Shown piece after piece: positions 62,360 through 64,000 of a DNA stretch of 64,000 nt. Source of the stretch: Rossellomorea sp. BNER. GTDB taxonomy: Bacteria; Bacillota; Bacilli; Bacillales; Bacillaceae_B. The position numbers and the translations under genes were made by a program. Every line of letters starts with the position of its first letter. Position 1 is the stretch's first letter. The notes under the pieces were generated by a model. It worked only from the letters and a program-made list of their open reading frames with translations. It was not told where the DNA came from and did not search any database. The DNA is taken from NCBI GenBank assembly GCA_024213275.1, contig JANAVG010000008.1, positions 35,292-99,291 on the forward strand. The letters are read 5' to 3'.

Positions 62360-62367
62360 ATTCTCAT
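62351..62367 (+). promoter_or_regulatory. Response-regulator box before the first PepSY gene
   Basis: TCTCAGTAAATTCTCAT holds two TCTCA half-sites 11 bases apart, and 15 of its bases recur unchanged at 63161 before the second PepSY gene. The first half-site is made of the kinase's own last codons. Confidence 0.55.
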
Positions 62368-62410
62368 CTAAGGCCTTTACAATAGTAAAAAATAAGATGA
62401 GGTGAATAAA

Positions 62411-63100
62411 ATGCTTCAGGCGCATTGGATAAAAATCATCGGAATGATTTTGGCTCTTACCTTAATAGTGCTTGTTATTTGGCAGTGGACAGGAAAAAAT
62501 TCCTCTAATGAACCACTTTCAAGAGCGGAAGCAAGTGAATTGGTAAGGGAAAAATTCAATGGAGATATTGTAGAGATAACGACAAATAAGGATGTATATC
62601 TCATATCGATAACGTTAGACACTGGTGATTATGAAGTGAAAATTGATCGTAATAACGGAGACATCGTTAGCTTAACTCAGGTAAACTCTGGAAAAGAGAA
62701 TACCAGTGAACAATTAACAGTAAAAGAACTTAAGGAAAAAGTCTTGATTGAGCAAAAGGGAGACATCGTACAGTTTGAAAATAAAGAAGATTACTATATA
62801 GCAGTGGTTGAACATGATTCTAAACAGACGACAGTGAAAATTCATTCCGTAAGTGGAAAGATTATTGAAAAATCAACAACGGATATTCAAACGAAAAATC
62901 CACCTAAAAGGTTGAGTGAAAAAGAAGCTCAGGAAATTGCGTTAGAGCAAGTACCTGGAAATATAGATGATATTGAACTTGAAGAATTAAATGGTCAAAC
63001 CTATTATTTAGTAGAGATTGAGGTAGACGAAGACCAAGAGGCAGTTGTTCAAATCAATGCCATTTCCGGTGAAGTGATGACAATTACAAGGGATGACTAA
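62411..63100 (+). CDS. Membrane-anchored protein with three PepSY-like repeats
   Basis: A 229-residue protein with one N-terminal helix (about 6-27) and an outer part of three PepSY-like units of about 65 residues, each ending in a DRNNGDIV, HSVSGKII or NAISGEVM strand. ATG 62411 was chosen because GATGAGGTGA is the ribosome-binding site and the GTG at 62402 lies inside it. PepSY proteins often inhibit proteases or sense envelope stress. It lies just after the kinase gene and may be part of its input. Confidence 0.8.
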   Translation: MLQAHWIKIIGMILALTLIVLVIWQWTGKNSSNEPLSRAEASELVREKFNGDIVEITTNKDVYLISITLDTGDYEVKIDRNNGDIVSLTQVNSGKENTSEQLTVKELKEKVLIEQKGDIVQFENKEDYYIAVVEHDSKQTTVKIHSVSGKIIEKSTTDIQTKNPPKRLSEKEAQEIALEQVPGNIDDIELEELNGQTYYLVEIEVDEDQEAVVQINAISGEVMTITRDD

Positions 63101-63101
63101 A

Positions 63102-63138
63102 AGACCTGAAGCCTATGTGCTTACAGGCCTTTTTTTGT
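63102..63138 (+). terminator. Terminator after the first PepSY gene
   Basis: CCTGAAGC and GCTTACAGG form a stem followed by CCTTTTTTT. It separates the two PepSY genes, so the second needs its own promoter. Confidence 0.75.
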
Positions 63139-63160
63139 TGAAAATTGAAATTGAACCATC

Positions 63161-63199
63161 TCTCAGTAAATTCTCAGAAACCTATCTCTATGTTCTCAG
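63161..63199 (+). promoter_or_regulatory. Response-regulator boxes before the second PepSY gene
   Basis: TCTCAG begins at 63161, 63172 and 63194, steps of 11 and 22 bases, all on one face of the helix. It lies about 50-85 bases before the start codon. The likely binder is the regulator encoded at 60303. Confidence 0.6.
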
Positions 63200-63245
63200 A
63201 TTCACTGGATATGATGTAAGTAACAAATTAAAGGAGGCATTTTAA

Positions 63246-63779
63246 ATGAAAAGAAAAATATTAACAGGAAGTATCATTGGATTTGTCGTACTAGGTGGAG
63301 CTGTAGGGGTTAGCGCGGTAAGTGGAAATGAGGTTGGCGGAGAAAGTTCTTCAAGCCAGGGAAAGTTTATTTCAATGGAGCAAGCAAAAGTAATTGCGGT
63401 TAAGGAATCAAAAGGAACAGTTGAAAGTATCGAGTTGGATAATGAAAATGGCCGCGCCATTTATGAAGTGGATATTGAAGACAAGAATGATGATGTCGAT
63501 GTAAAAATTAATGCTATATCTGGTGAAGTCGTAAAAATTGAGAAGGAAAAAGACGATGACGATGATGATAACAATGAGTCGGCTAGCAACGTAAAGATTT
63601 CCCAAGAAAAAGCAATTGAAATCGCTCAAAAGGCAAAGCAAGGGAATGTAGTAGAAATAGAACTTGATGACCATCAATACTATGATATTGAAATGAAAAA
63701 TGGTAAGGAAGAAATTGAGTTGAAGATCGATGCGAATAATGGAAAGATTTTAGAAGAAGAAACCGATCATGATGATTGA
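63246..63779 (+). CDS. Exported PepSY-domain protein (YkoI-like)
   Basis: A 177-residue protein with a signal peptide or anchor (about 5-25) and two PepSY units (about 40-98 and 115-175), joined by a very acidic linker (KDDDDDDNNESA). GGAGG lies eight bases before ATG. It has its own promoter region with TCTCAG boxes and is probably controlled by the two-component system upstream. The acidic linker may bind cations. Confidence 0.8.
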   Translation: MKRKILTGSIIGFVVLGGAVGVSAVSGNEVGGESSSSQGKFISMEQAKVIAVKESKGTVESIELDNENGRAIYEVDIEDKNDDVDVKINAISGEVVKIEKEKDDDDDDNNESASNVKISQEKAIEIAQKAKQGNVVEIELDDHQYYDIEMKNGKEEIELKIDANNGKILEEETDHDD

Positions 63780-63785
63780 TGAGTG

Positions 63786-63810
63786 GAGCTCCTAGTGGGG
63801 CTCTTTTTAT
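63786..63810 (+). terminator. Terminator of the second PepSY gene
   Basis: GAGCTCC pairs with GGGGCTC over a short loop, followed by TTTTTAT. It lies seven bases after the stop. Confidence 0.8.
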
Positions 63811-63866
63811 TTGATGAAAGTAGGTTTCGATGCAGATAAGATTGTAAGCTTCAAAAGAGGAGAAAT

Positions 63867-64000
63867 GCAAATAAAAGGAAAAAGCGCTCGAAAATCGTTG
63901 GAAATGGAGCACAAGAGCCGAGGGTAGGCTCATAAATGAATGGAAGGGGCACATAAAAAGGGGGAATGCTCATAAAAGGAAAAGTGGGCTCAAAAATCGT
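63867..64000. repeat. 20-bp keyword array (GCTCATAAA), runs to the window edge
   Basis: GCTCATAAA or variants (GCAAATAAA, GCTCGAAAA, GCACAAGAG, GCACATAAA, GCTCAAAAA) begin at 63867, 63885, 63909, 63928, 63949, 63968 and 63988. Steps are 18-24 bases, mean about 20. It continues beyond the window. The same keyword is found around 11363 and 11957. Confidence 0.65.

Noticed and set aside
63408..63954. Two minus-strand frames of 89 and 123 codons opposite the last PepSY gene.
   Set aside because: They are antisense to a gene with signal peptide, ribosome-binding site and PepSY repeats, and run into the keyword array.

Overview
The window looks like chromosome from a low-GC Gram-positive of the Bacillaceae (Bacillus, Neobacillus, Mesobacillus or Cytobacillus type). 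The grounds are strong GGAGG ribosome-binding sites with frequent GTG and TTG starts, genes of clear Bacillus type (qoxAB, the opuC-type operon with gbsR, a yhbDEF-like set, ycbLMNO-like and bceRSAB-like modules, ykoGH-like genes, a SinI-like anti-repressor), S-box riboswitches and CcpA cre sites. No rRNA, tRNA, phage, integrase or transposase gene was seen. The species cannot be named from the sequence alone.

Layout. 1-2.5 kb: cytochrome aa3 quinol oxidase (qoxB cut by the window edge, qoxA). 2.9-7.4 kb: a small Cys-rich DUF1450 protein, then a catabolic group of fumarylacetoacetase, an NhaC-family antiporter and phenylalanine dehydrogenase with cre sites. 7.8-11.2 kb: an HrtBA-like ABC exporter and a TetR regulator with a paired SMR efflux pump. 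12.2-19.2 kb: a carnitine/betaine region in which three carnitine-degradation enzymes sit beside gbsR and a four-gene OpuC-type osmoprotectant importer. 19.5-23.7 kb: a CocE/NonD hydrolase and the yhbDEF-like set. 23.9-28.8 kb: a beta-keto acid CoA-transferase and thiolase operon with an odd Nramp-like transporter and a divergent IclR regulator. 29.2-30.2 kb: a NERD-domain protein between arrays of 21-bp repeats. 30.8-35.3 kb: a two-component system, a bacitracin-type ABC exporter and a DUF4097 protein. 35.4-43.2 kb: two consecutive SAM-I riboswitches before an oligopeptide ABC importer, then a lone permease. 43.4-49.4 kb: BceRS-BceAB followed by DedA and UppP. 49.8-52.2 kb: PadR, a HAAS-domain protein, a four-repeat membrane protein and a fatty-acid desaturase in one coupled operon. 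52.3-54.9 kb: TetR, SinI-like, DUF2087 and GIY-YIG genes. 55.3-58.4 kb: a sortase with its likely substrate, and a phospholipase-A2-like protein. 58.9-63.8 kb: a flavin reductase, a PhnB-like protein and a two-component system with two PepSY proteins.

How the genes work together. Carnitine brought in by the OpuC-type importer could be oxidised, cleaved and released as glycine betaine by the three enzymes, with GbsR as the likely betaine/choline sensor. BceRS-BceAB, DedA and UppP fit one purpose: sensing antibiotics that bind undecaprenyl-pyrophosphate or lipid II, and keeping the lipid carrier cycling. The PadR operon ties membrane-embedded repeat proteins to lipid desaturation. The sortase probably anchors the protein encoded just upstream of it.

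The least explained content lies between genes. Four kinds of repeat recur: a short element with imperfect terminal inverted repeats (family A), a long-hairpin element (family B), large tandem repeats (10 x 52 bp and 3 x 125 bp), and keyword arrays in which a short motif returns every 20-21 bp, about two DNA turns, with different keywords at different loci.
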